From positions 165,467,759 to 165,531,758 of the forward strand of contig CATIUR010000003.1 in assembly GCA_949592205.1 (NCBI GenBank): DNA of 64,000 nt, in the 5' to 3' direction. The first letter of the stretch is position 1; each line of letters begins with the position of its first letter. The notes beneath the pieces were generated by a model. The model did no database searches. It saw only the letters and a program-made list of their open reading frames with translations, and was not told where the DNA came from. The stretch comes from Helichrysum umbraculigerum (Eukaryota > Streptophyta > Magnoliopsida > Asterales > Asteraceae). The translations under genes were made by a program, and so were the position numbers. Below, one piece after another: positions 21,938-31,400 of the stretch.

Positions 21938-23359
21938 TTGAGTGACTCGGTTCGTACTAGATCCAAGGTTAGGGACAAACAGCTTCTAAGTCCTTTGTCC
22001 AATCCGGAAAAGACCAAAAAGAGTAAACGAAGGAGGAAGCCAAAGCAAAGATCATCGGAATCATCTAGTAGTCAAACGGATACCGATACATCTTCGGGAA
22101 ACACCGTTGAGGTGGAAGAAACTTTTGTGGAGGAAATTCCATCACCCGAAGAAGATCCTTCAACACCCTCCGAAGGTGAAGAAGAGATGGCGGATGAGGA
22201 TGATACCCCCATTTTCTCACGGACGAGAACCGTGGCACCGACACCCGAGGCGGCCATACGGGTTCAAGATATTGAAAATGATAATTTCTCTTTGAAGGGG
22301 CATCATATGCAACTCATTAGAGATAAACAATTCGACGGAAGGGTGCGGGTCGATCCGCACCAACACATTGCTAGCTTTCTTGAAATCGGGAGCTATTTCA
22401 AGTATGGGGCAAATATGGATGAAGTGATTCGCCTTAGGACGTTTCCTATGTCACTTTGTGGTGAGGCAAAGATTTGGTATCAAGAATTGGAACCAAACAC
22501 CATCACTACTTGGGATGAGATGAGGGAAGCATTCGTTAGACGATTTTATCCTCCGGCTTTGGCCGAAAGACTTTTGAACGAGATTAGAGCCTTCAAACAA
22601 CAAGAAGGCGAAACTTTGGTAGAGGCATGGTGTCGGATGAAAGAAATGTTGAGGAATTGCCATGGTCATGAATTGAAGAAGAGAGAAATCATTGTGTTAT
22701 TCTACAATGGTCTTAATTTGGATTCGGCAAGTATTCTTGATGCCTCGGGAGGGGGTCAATTCCTCTACAAGACACCGAATGAAGCATGGAGGGTTCTTGA
22801 AGACAAAGTTATCCAAAGTTTAAATCGGGCTAAGGATAAAGGAGGAAAACCGGTTAAAAAGCATGTTGCATTTGCCGAAGGAACTAGTAGTGGAAGTGGA
22901 AGCTCCAATGACTCGGCCATGATGAAAGAAATCAAGGCTTTATCTTCTAAGTTTGATGCACAATTCAAGACTATCAAAGGTGAAATCAAAGAGCTTAGAG
23001 ATGGTTGTGGTAATTGTGGCGGAAATCATGCCACGGCTAATTGTGCACAAGACGATTTGCCAATGGCGGGAGATGAGGAAGGTGTTAACTTTCTTCAACA
23101 AGGTAATTATCAAAGCGGGAACTACCAACGGGGTGGTTATCAAAACCGAAATTTGGGAGGTTACCAAGGAGGAGGCTATAACCAAAACCAAAACCAAAAC
23201 CAAATCCGATTTTCTAGACCTAACCAACCTTACAACCAAAACTCCAATCAAAATCAAAACCAATCATACAATCAAAACCAATCCCAAAACCAAAATTATA
23301 ACCAAAATCGACACCAAAGCCCATCTAGAGAACAACAACCACCACTGGTTCAAAAATAA
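21938..23359 (+). CDS. gag: Element E Gag region with zinc knuckle and Q/N-rich tail (N terminus missing)
   Basis: The frame starts right after the B insertion; the first codon is TTG, so the native ATG is probably on the other side of B. It has a basic N-terminal part (KKSKRRRKPKQR), an acidic linker, then the retrotransposon gag (capsid) domain with WYQELEPNTITTWDEMREAF, and a CX2CX4HX4C-like knuckle (CGNCGGNHATANC) near residue 350. The last about 80 residues are almost only N, Q, Y, G, S and R. A TAA at 23357-23359 ends this segment, but the same frame continues into pol (23369 on), as in the single gag-pol frame of D. Either the stop is a nonsense mutation or it is a leaky stop; the following bases are CAACCA. 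Confidence 0.85.
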   Translation: MSDSVRTRSKVRDKQLLSPLSNPEKTKKSKRRRKPKQRSSESSSSQTDTDTSSGNTVEVEETFVEEIPSPEEDPSTPSEGEEEMADEDDTPIFSRTRTVAPTPEAAIRVQDIENDNFSLKGHHMQLIRDKQFDGRVRVDPHQHIASFLEIGSYFKYGANMDEVIRLRTFPMSLCGEAKIWYQELEPNTITTWDEMREAFVRRFYPPALAERLLNEIRAFKQQEGETLVEAWCRMKEMLRNCHGHELKKREIIVLFYNGLNLDSASILDASGGGQFLYKTPNEAWRVLEDKVIQSLNRAKDKGGKPVKKHVAFAEGTSSGSGSSNDSAMMKEIKALSSKFDAQFKTIKGEIKELRDGCGNCGGNHATANCAQDDLPMAGDEEGVNFLQQGNYQSGNYQRGGYQNRNLGGYQGGGYNQNQNQNQIRFSRPNQPYNQNSNQNQNQSYNQNQSQNQNYNQNRHQSPSREQQPPLVQK

Positions 23360-23368
23360 CAACCAACA

Positions 23369-26300
23369 TTGACTCCAATGGAACAAATGATGAAGGAGTT
23401 TATGGGAAAACAAGAAACCGCCACCGAGAGGATGAAAACTCAAATGACAAATATTCGGTTGAGCATGGAACAAGGGCAAAAGAATCAACAAGCTTCAATT
23501 CAAGATTTGGAGCGGAAAATGGAGAGGTTGTCCGAGGGGCAAAGTAGTAGGCCAACTGGTGGCTTACCGAGTAATACACAACAAAACCCAAGACAACAAC
23601 CTTCACCCTCTAGCGGTTCCAAACCTTACCAACCATCACCCGCGAGAAATGAGCATGTGAATGCTATAACCACAAGAAGCGGAAAGGATCTTCCACCACC
23701 TCAAGCCAAAGACAAAAATGTTTCTAACTCTTTTGTGCAGAAAATTGAGGAGGAAGACAATGAAGAAAATGTTGATGCTCCTACACCAACGGTCACACCG
23801 GTGTCACCTACTCCGGTTGTGAAAGCTTACAAGCCAAAGATTCCTTATCCCCAAAGGCTAAGGAAAGAAAAGATTGCGGCTCAATATGGGAAGTTTGTGG
23901 ACATGATCAAGGGCATTCGAATCAATGTGCCTTTGGTTGATGTATTAGCCGGGATGCCGAATTATGCCAAATTCATCAAGGATTTGGTGAGCAACAAAGA
24001 GAAATTGTCGGAGGCTTCGGCAATGTTTTTGAATGAGGAATACTCGGCACTTGTCCAAAACCAAATTCCACCCAAGCTTGGAGATCCCGGGAGTTTCATC
24101 ATTTCTTGTACATTGGGTAAAATCATTACTTGTGATGCACTTGAGGACCTAGGTGCTAGTATAAACTTAATGCCATATTCACTTTATGCTAAATTGGCCC
24201 TAGGATCCCTAACCCCCACTCGCATGAGCATCCGTCTTGCCGATAGATCTTTCCAATATCCCGTTGGGATTGCGGAGAACATGCTAATAGAGGTAGGGCA
24301 ATTTACCTTCCCGGTTGACTTTGTTATCCTCGAAATGGAGGAGGATAGTAAAGTGCCCTTGATTTTAGGACGACCCTTCCTACATACCGCGGATGCCATA
24401 ATTGGGGTTAAAGATAATAAATTGACCTTGGGGGTGGGAGATGAAAGGATTGCGTTCACGGTCGATAAGGCCATGAAGCATCCTTATTCTAATGATGATT
24501 CGTGTTTTAGAATTGATGTGATAGATGATGCGGTGGAGGAAGAATTGGAAAGTTTGCTTGGATTGGAATCGGAGCTTGTTGACTTGCTAGAGTCAATTGT
24601 TGAAGGAATGACCGAGGAAGAGTTGGTCATGAGCATGGAAGAGACAAATGATGAAGAAGAGCTCGAATGTGAGGATGCTTTTGAGGAGCTCATAAAGGAT
24701 GACAATATTAGGATCAAGACATCATTGGAGGATCCACCACGTGATTTGGAGTTGAAAGAACTTCCAAGTCATTTGGAGTATGCTTACCTCCATGAGGAAA
24801 ATCTCTTACCCGTAATCATTTCCTCCTCCCTTGTGAATGATGAAAAAATTAAATTGTTAAATGTACTCAAGGCTCACAAAAGAGCTTTCGCTTGGCGGAC
24901 ATCCGACATACCGGGAATAAGCCCATCCTTTTGTAAACACAAAATTAATTTTGTTGATGATTTTAAACCCGTTGTCCAAAGACAACGGAGGCTTAATCCC
25001 AATATGGTGGATGTGGTCAAGAAAGAAGTGATTAAGCTTCTTGATGCGGGTATTATTTACCCCATTGCGGATAGTTCTTGGGTGAGCCCGGTACATTGTG
25101 TACCAAAGAAAGGGGGGATGACCGTAGTTGCCAATGACCAAAACGAAATGATACCCACTAGGACGGTCACGGGATGGCATGTGTGCATTGATTATAGGAG
25201 GTTGAATGATGCCACGAGAAAAGACCATTTTTCCTTACCATTCATTGACCAAATGCTTGAGAGGTTGGCGGGTAATGAATATTATTGTTTCCTTGACGGA
25301 TTTTCGGGATATTTCCAAATACCCATAGATCCCGAGGATCAAGAAAAGACCACCTTCACTTGCCCGTTTGGGACCTATGCCTATAGGATAATGCCCTTTG
25401 GTCTTTGCAATGCCCCCGCCACTTTTCAAAGATGTATGATTGCCATTTTCCAAGACATGATCGAAACCTCCATGGAAGTTTTCATGGATGATTTTTCCAT
25501 TTTTGGAAACTCATTTGACTCTTGTTTGGCCAATTTGAATAAAATGCTTGAAAGGTGTGAAAAAGCACATTTGGTTTTAAATTGGGAGAAATGCCACTTC
25601 ATGGTGAAGGAGGGCATTGTGTTGGGACACAAGGTGTCGGGCTTAGGAATTGAAGTTGATAGGGCTAAGATTGATGTTATTGCCAAATTACCTCCACCGA
25701 CCAATGTTAAGGGCATTAGAAGTTTTCTTGGTCATGCCGGTTTTTACCGTAGATTCATTAAGGATTTTTCGAAGATCACCCGTCCAATGACTAGGCTACT
25801 TGAAAAGGATGCCCCTTTTGTGTTTGATGGACCATGTTTGAGTGCATTTTCGACCCTTAAAGACCATTTGACCAAGGCACCTATCATAGTCTCCCCAGAT
25901 TGGTCCCAACCGTTTGAACTCATGTGTGATGCAAGCGACTTTGCCTTAGGAGCCGTCCTAGGACAAAAGATTGATAAACATTTCAAACCTATTTACTTTG
26001 CTAGCAAAACCTTGAATGGGGCCCAACAAAACTACACAACCACCGAGAAAGAATTGCTTGCCGTCGTTTATGCCTTTGAGAAATTTAGGCAATACCTTGT
26101 TCTTTCTAAAACTATTGTTTTCACCGATCACTCGGCTCTCAAATATCTCTTTGCCAAACAAGACGCTAAACCGCGTCTTATTCGTTGGATTCTTCTCTTG
26201 CAAGAATTTGACATTGAAATCAAAGATAAGAGAGGTGCCGAGAACCTTGCCGCCGATCACTTGTCAAGATTGGAAAATCCAAATCTTGACAAGCAAGGCG

Positions 26301-27664
26301 ATACTAATATTGATGATTCCTTTCCCGAGGAATTTCTTTTGCAGGTAGGTGATGAAAACAAGGATGAGGAAGCGCCATGGTATGCCGACTTGACAAACTA
26401 TTTAGTTGGTGGAGTTTTGAGGAAGGGCATGAGTCACCAAGAGAAAAGCAAATTTTTCTCTAACTTGAAGCATTATTTCTGGGAGGAACCGTATTTATTC
26501 CGCGTTTATGCGGATGGCATGGTGAGGAGATGTGTTTCGGGTGGTGAAACAAGGAAGATTTTGGATGAATGTCACTATGGGCCCACCGGTGGACATCATG
26601 GCCCCTCGGTCACCGCAAAGAAGGTCTATGATGCAGGTTTTTATTGGCCGACGATCTTCAAAGAAGCAAACACTTTGTGCCAAACATGTGATGCGTGTCA
26701 AAGAACCGGAAACATCTCCAAAAGGGATGAAATGCCACAAACTAGCATCCAAGTTTGCGAAGTATTTGATATTTGGGGCATAGACTTCATGGGACCATTC
26801 CCACCTTCATTCAAAAATGAATACATTCTTGTGGCGGTTGACTACGTGTCCAAGTGGGCGGAAGCTAAGGCTTTACCAAAGAATGACGCTCGTGTGGTCA
26901 TTGATTTCTTGAAAAGCCTATTTTGTCGATTTGGGATGCCCAAAGCATTGATTAGCGACCGGGGGAGCCACTTTGCTAATGCTCAACTTGAAAAGGTGCT
27001 AAAAAAGTATGGGGTAAATCACCGGTTCTCGACTTCCTATCACCCACAAACAAGTGGTCAAGTCGAGAACACTAACCGTGCATTGAAAAGGATTCTAGAG
27101 AAAACGGTGAAAGACAACCGGACCATATGGTCCAAGAAGCTTGAAGATGCATTGTGGGCGTTTCGAACTGCCTACAAGACACCTATTGGAACGACACCGT
27201 ATAGGTTGCTTTATGGCAAAACTTGCCATTTACCCCTTGAAATTGAGCATAAAGCTTATTGGGCGCTCAAGAATTGCAATTTGGATTTGATTGAAGCGGG
27301 TGAGAAGAGAATGTTGCAACTTCACGAGTTGGATGAGCTTCGGTTGCAAGCTTATGAAAATTCTCGTCTCTACAAGGAACGGACAAAGGTGTTGCATGAC
27401 CGGAAGTTGAAAGTTAGAAAAGAATTTAAATCCGGTGATAAAGTGCTTTTGTTCCAATCAAGATTCAAGTTGAAACAACCGAAGTTCAAACCAAGATGGA
27501 CCGGCCTATACGTGGTCAAGCATCAATACCCATCCGGATATGTGGAGCTTTTTCAAAAAGATGGTGGAACCTTTATTGTGAATGGGCACCGTTTGAAGCT
27601 TTACCATGAAGAAGAGGTTGAGAGCGAGTGGGAGGAACTCGCAACTTACCCCAAGGACAAATGA
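23369..27664 (+). CDS. pol: Element E Pol polyprotein (PR-RT-RNase H-IN), intact
   Basis: A 1431-codon open frame in phase with gag; the listed first codon is TTG. Protease has DLGASINLMPY near residue 257, RT has YCFLDGFSGYFQIPI near 637 and FMDDFSIFG near 704, and RNase H has ELMCDASDFALGAVLGQ near 850 with TDHSALKYL. The integrase zinc region (GHHGPSVTAKKV ... CDACQRTG) is near 1070, and the core has IDFMGPFPPS, LISDRGSHF and YHPQTSGQVENTNR, ending near 1240. A C-terminal segment with RWTGLYVVKHQYPSGYV follows; no chromodomain is seen, as expected for Athila/Tat. This 4.3-kb frame is fully open although E hosts at least three insertions. The stop TGA is at 27662-27664, followed by two hairpins. 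Confidence 0.93.
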   Translation: MTPMEQMMKEFMGKQETATERMKTQMTNIRLSMEQGQKNQQASIQDLERKMERLSEGQSSRPTGGLPSNTQQNPRQQPSPSSGSKPYQPSPARNEHVNAITTRSGKDLPPPQAKDKNVSNSFVQKIEEEDNEENVDAPTPTVTPVSPTPVVKAYKPKIPYPQRLRKEKIAAQYGKFVDMIKGIRINVPLVDVLAGMPNYAKFIKDLVSNKEKLSEASAMFLNEEYSALVQNQIPPKLGDPGSFIISCTLGKIITCDALEDLGASINLMPYSLYAKLALGSLTPTRMSIRLADRSFQYPVGIAENMLIEVGQFTFPVDFVILEMEEDSKVPLILGRPFLHTADAIIGVKDNKLTLGVGDERIAFTVDKAMKHPYSNDDSCFRIDVIDDAVEEELESLLGLESELVDLLESIVEGMTEEELVMSMEETNDEEELECEDAFEELIKDDNIRIKTSLEDPPRDLELKELPSHLEYAYLHEENLLPVIISSSLVNDEKIKLLNVLKAHKRAFAWRTSDIPGISPSFCKHKINFVDDFKPVVQRQRRLNPNMVDVVKKEVIKLLDAGIIYPIADSSWVSPVHCVPKKGGMTVVANDQNEMIPTRTVTGWHVCIDYRRLNDATRKDHFSLPFIDQMLERLAGNEYYCFLDGFSGYFQIPIDPEDQEKTTFTCPFGTYAYRIMPFGLCNAPATFQRCMIAIFQDMIETSMEVFMDDFSIFGNSFDSCLANLNKMLERCEKAHLVLNWEKCHFMVKEGIVLGHKVSGLGIEVDRAKIDVIAKLPPPTNVKGIRSFLGHAGFYRRFIKDFSKITRPMTRLLEKDAPFVFDGPCLSAFSTLKDHLTKAPIIVSPDWSQPFELMCDASDFALGAVLGQKIDKHFKPIYFASKTLNGAQQNYTTTEKELLAVVYAFEKFRQYLVLSKTIVFTDHSALKYLFAKQDAKPRLIRWILLLQEFDIEIKDKRGAENLAADHLSRLENPNLDKQGDTNIDDSFPEEFLLQVGDENKDEEAPWYADLTNYLVGGVLRKGMSHQEKSKFFSNLKHYFWEEPYLFRVYADGMVRRCVSGGETRKILDECHYGPTGGHHGPSVTAKKVYDAGFYWPTIFKEANTLCQTCDACQRTGNISKRDEMPQTSIQVCEVFDIWGIDFMGPFPPSFKNEYILVAVDYVSKWAEAKALPKNDARVVIDFLKSLFCRFGMPKALISDRGSHFANAQLEKVLKKYGVNHRFSTSYHPQTSGQVENTNRALKRILEKTVKDNRTIWSKKLEDALWAFRTAYKTPIGTTPYRLLYGKTCHLPLEIEHKAYWALKNCNLDLIEAGEKRMLQLHELDELRLQAYENSRLYKERTKVLHDRKLKVRKEFKSGDKVLLFQSRFKLKQPKFKPRWTGLYVVKHQYPSGYVELFQKDGGTFIVNGHRLKLYHEEEVESEWEELATYPKDK

Positions 27665-27673
27665 ATTCGGGGT

Positions 27674-27728
27674 CGAGTCTAGCTTGGACTCGTTAATAAA
27701 TGAAGCCCATACACGAGGAAACTCGTGT
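27674..27728 (+). other. Two hairpins directly after the E pol stop
   Basis: CGAGTC (27674-27679) pairs with GACTCG (27687-27692). ACACGAG (27711-27717) pairs with CTCGTGT (27722-27728) around a GAAA tetraloop. They begin 10 nt after the stop. They could protect or end an RNA, or be part of the packaging region; no function is shown. Confidence 0.5.
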
Positions 27729-27864
27729 TTATATCCTTTTTGATAAACTTAGAATTTTTGGCCTGCATTTTTGATGATTTTGATGTGCTTGCTGCTGCTG
27801 AGATTGTTTGAGTTGTTAAGTGTTAAAGTGTTTTGTGTTGCTGCTATATCTGCTGATTTTGCAT

Positions 27865-28290
27865 AGGGAAAGCCGATCGGCTTACCATAGCCGTTCGGCT
27901 ATAGATCGAAAGTAGATCGGCTTTATATAGCCGTTCGGTTTAGTCTTTGAAAAATCATCACAGAACTTGAGCCCTTTTCTGAAGCATTAATTTACCAAAT
28001 AGAAAGAAGATCGGCTTACAAATAGCAGATCGGCTATCAATCAAAAAACCGATCGGCTATGTATAGCAGTTCGGCTATACTAGTTCAAAACCTTCGCAGA
28101 ACTTTTAACTTCAATCTTATGCGCATTTAAAGGTTTAAAAGCCGTTCGGCTATTGGTTTGAAGCAGTTCGGCTAAGCTAGCAGTTCGGCTAATTTTGGAA
28201 AGCCGATCGGCTTTGTGACTTATCTGGGCAATTTAATTAAAGAGCAAAGGCTTTCTCTTTTTCACACCACATCATCACAGCCGATCTGTT
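27865..28290 (+). repeat. GCCGATCGGC / AGCAGATCGGCT palindromic motif array between E pol and ORF3
   Basis: About fifteen copies of the word AGCCGATCGGCT and variants (AGCCGTTCGGCT, GCAGTTCGGCT, AGCAGATCGGCT). AGCCGATCGGCT is a perfect 12-bp palindrome. The same words occur in S (30780-31060) and in the E 3' LTR (59540-59735). Confidence 0.85.
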
Positions 28291-28406
28291 TACTTTTTCT
28301 CTCTCAAGTAAAAAACGAAAATCACCAAAATCTTCACTAAATCATCTAACCTTCATATCTTTCATCATCTAACCTTCATATCTTTCAAGGAAATCAACCA
28401 CTAATC

Positions 28407-31400
28407 ATGTCTAGACAACCTAAGGTATTTCATGCCTCCATTTAATCTTCCTACTAGTGATTTTTGAGATGAACATCTTAAATCCGGGTTTGGTTTGATT
28501 CAAGTGTGGGGATGAATTCCTTTGTGATTTTGTTGTGTGTTATGCTTGATTCATACATGTTACTTAGTTTATACCATTATCCCTTGTTTAAATTGCTCGA
28601 TTTAGATGATTTACAAATTAGGGTTCATATGCTAATTTGGGGGTAATCCGAATTTAGTGATTTATGCTTGATAGTTGGTGTTAATTGTAGTGTAATTCGT
28701 GTTTGCTAGCATAATGTAGTTAATTTGTTGGTTGATTTCCATTTGTGGAATGATTTTGAAAATTATGGTTTATGTGGAAATTGGGGAAGAAGGAGTTGAC
28801 TTTTCTGGTCAACTTTGACTTTTGCTTTGACTGACTTTGGTGTAACTTGTGATTGTAATACATGTCTAGAAGCCAATTGAGTGATCCTTTTTGCTCAATT
28901 CAAGTTCATGTTTGATATTGAAGTTATGTCTTTATGAGGTAGTCAATAGGTTTGGTATGTAACTTTGATTGTAAGGCTTGCTTGAGTCACATTGTATGTC
29001 ATTGGCATGATTCAAGCATGGTTTAATATTAGGTTGCATGTTTATCCTTGTTGAGTTTAAGTTCGGCTATGTGATTGATTGGCAACTGTCGGTTTGTGCT
29101 ATGCTTTCAATTGTTGATTGTTTGCTTTGTGACGCGGTTATGGGCTTGTGTGCTCGGTTACTAGGGGGTGTGGTTGTGTTTGACATTGATCGCTCATTTT
29201 GTCATATTTTTGCTAACTCTAACACAATTTTGGAAATTTTGTATCTTGTTGTGTTGTGTTGTGCAGAGAGGCAGGAATACCCAACCTGACACCTATGAGC
29301 CTCAGTATCCTGAAAGTATTTATGAGGGTTTACTGCCTGGAGACCGCCACCCTCATTTGATTTTTGGGCGCCATACGTATAATTACCTGGAATACACAGA
29401 AGCCTTGTATAAAATTCATAAAAAGGAATGCGAATACCCTCGGGAAATCAACTGGAACCCGTTGGAGGTTGTCGGGGTTGCTGATGATATTCGCAAGACT
29501 TTTACTCAAACTGTGAAGTTCGATGACGAGGCTTTTGGTGTGAATGACTTTGAAAAGCTTCTTGGGATCCAAGAAAATATCTATGAAGAGTTGGTAATGG
29601 AATTATTGGCAACTGTAGAAATGTTCTTTATCAACAATGTCGATGATAAATTCTTGAGTTTCAGACTTGGTGGGGCGCCTAGAAAATTATCCTTGAAAGA
29701 GCCTGCGGGTTGTTTGGGGATTTATATAGATGAGGAATATTCTTCCCATTGGATTGATCGGTATATTATGACTGGGGCAAGGCTGGATGAGGGGCAGTGT
29801 GATGCTGAAGTTTGGGCAACGCTCAGTACATCACGATATCTTGGGGGGAAGAATTTGAACAAACATCTTACATCCCCCAAGTCTAGGGTGATACACAAAA
29901 TGTTAGCAAACACACTGACTCTTAGGGGAAGCAATAGGGAGAAGGTGACCTTGATCGACTTGTGGTTTTTGGATAAGTTGAAAAGTAGGGACAGGATCAA
30001 TGTCCCATATGCAGTGGGCAAGTACCTTCACGCCTATGCTAGTGGGCATAAACCCACTTCCAAGCTTTGTGGTGGTCATCTAATCACCCGGATCGCCAAG
30101 GGCTTAAAGGTCAGTTTGAAGCCCCGAGGAGTTCCTGCCTATACCTTAGTGGAAAACAATACCCTTCCAATTGGGGCCGAATCTTATGCCACGGCTCACA
30201 TCTTGAGAAAGAAAGGTGGATCTTATGTTGCTTATAATCCCACTCCTCAAGAAGCGGCCACTGTGTCTCGGGCCGGGGCTCGGGGAAAAAGGCTCGTTAC
30301 CATTGAAGATTCAGATGAGGAAGAAGAGGCGGAGCAAGAGCAAGAAGAAGAAGCTGAAGCTAATGTACATCCGGGTCATGGTCATTCATCTCATTCTGGA
30401 GAGCCCGCGTACTGGCAGGGTTTTATGTCCAGATTCAACAATATGCAACTTGAGCAAAATAGAAGATGGGGAGAACAAGAAGACTGGCAACGGGAGAATG
30501 TGGCTTTCAGGGATGAGTCTAGGTACGAGTGGGGAGCCAATCGGTACCAAAATGATTGGCTAATTCACGATCACGAGCGAATGGGTGATATCGCTCATTT
30601 TGTACATGTTTATCTCTCGCGATATCATTGTTTTTATACTTGTTTCTAGTCGATTTCATGAACTTTTGGTACTTATTTAGTTGGAAATTGATTTCATGTG
30701 TTTAGGTTGAAGATTGAGAAAGAATGGATGAAAAGATGAGGATTTTGCTGATTTTGCTATGCTGCACCGTTTTGGCCATATCTCCCTCATACGAACTCGG
30801 ATTGAGACGATCCAGGTGTCCAGACGAAGCTCACTCAGAGCTCTACAATTTTCCAGAAGATAGTCAGCTGAAAAGAAAAGGGGTCATAGCAGATCTGCTA
30901 AAGATAGCAGATCGGCTATTTTAGTGCAAAATTCAGTCAGAAGTTCGACCTTGTGTACACACTTCCATTTCCAAGTATCTTAGCCGATCTGCTTTCCTTA
31001 AGCCGATCTGCTTTCCTTAGCAGATCTGCTAAGCCTTAGCCGATCTGCTATGATGCGCGGGGAAGTCTATTTATGTACTGTTTTAGGGTTCCATAAACAC
31101 ACACATTCCACCCCCGATTTGGGGCAGCACCCATGGGCGATTTTTAGGGTTTTTAGGTTATTTTCATCATCTTGAAGAGCTCAAATCATCCTACTCCATT
31201 TGGTCACAAAGAATCATCATCCAAACATTGTAATCACTTGGTTTGCATCTTTTCAATATAATTTTCTTCCATTGATTTCATTAGTCATATGTGTTTGTTT
31301 TGAGTATGATTGTTAGTGGCTAGTTTTGATTACTTGCTTGGATGAATCAACTAGTGATTAGGGGTGTTATCCTTAGAGTTTGTATATATGCTTGTTTATG

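Noticed and set aside
30724..30924. Small ORF with a hydrophobic, signal-peptide-like start in solo LTR S
   Set aside because: It lies in an LTR, overlaps the GATCTGCT repeat, and the equivalent region of the E 3' LTR does not keep it.
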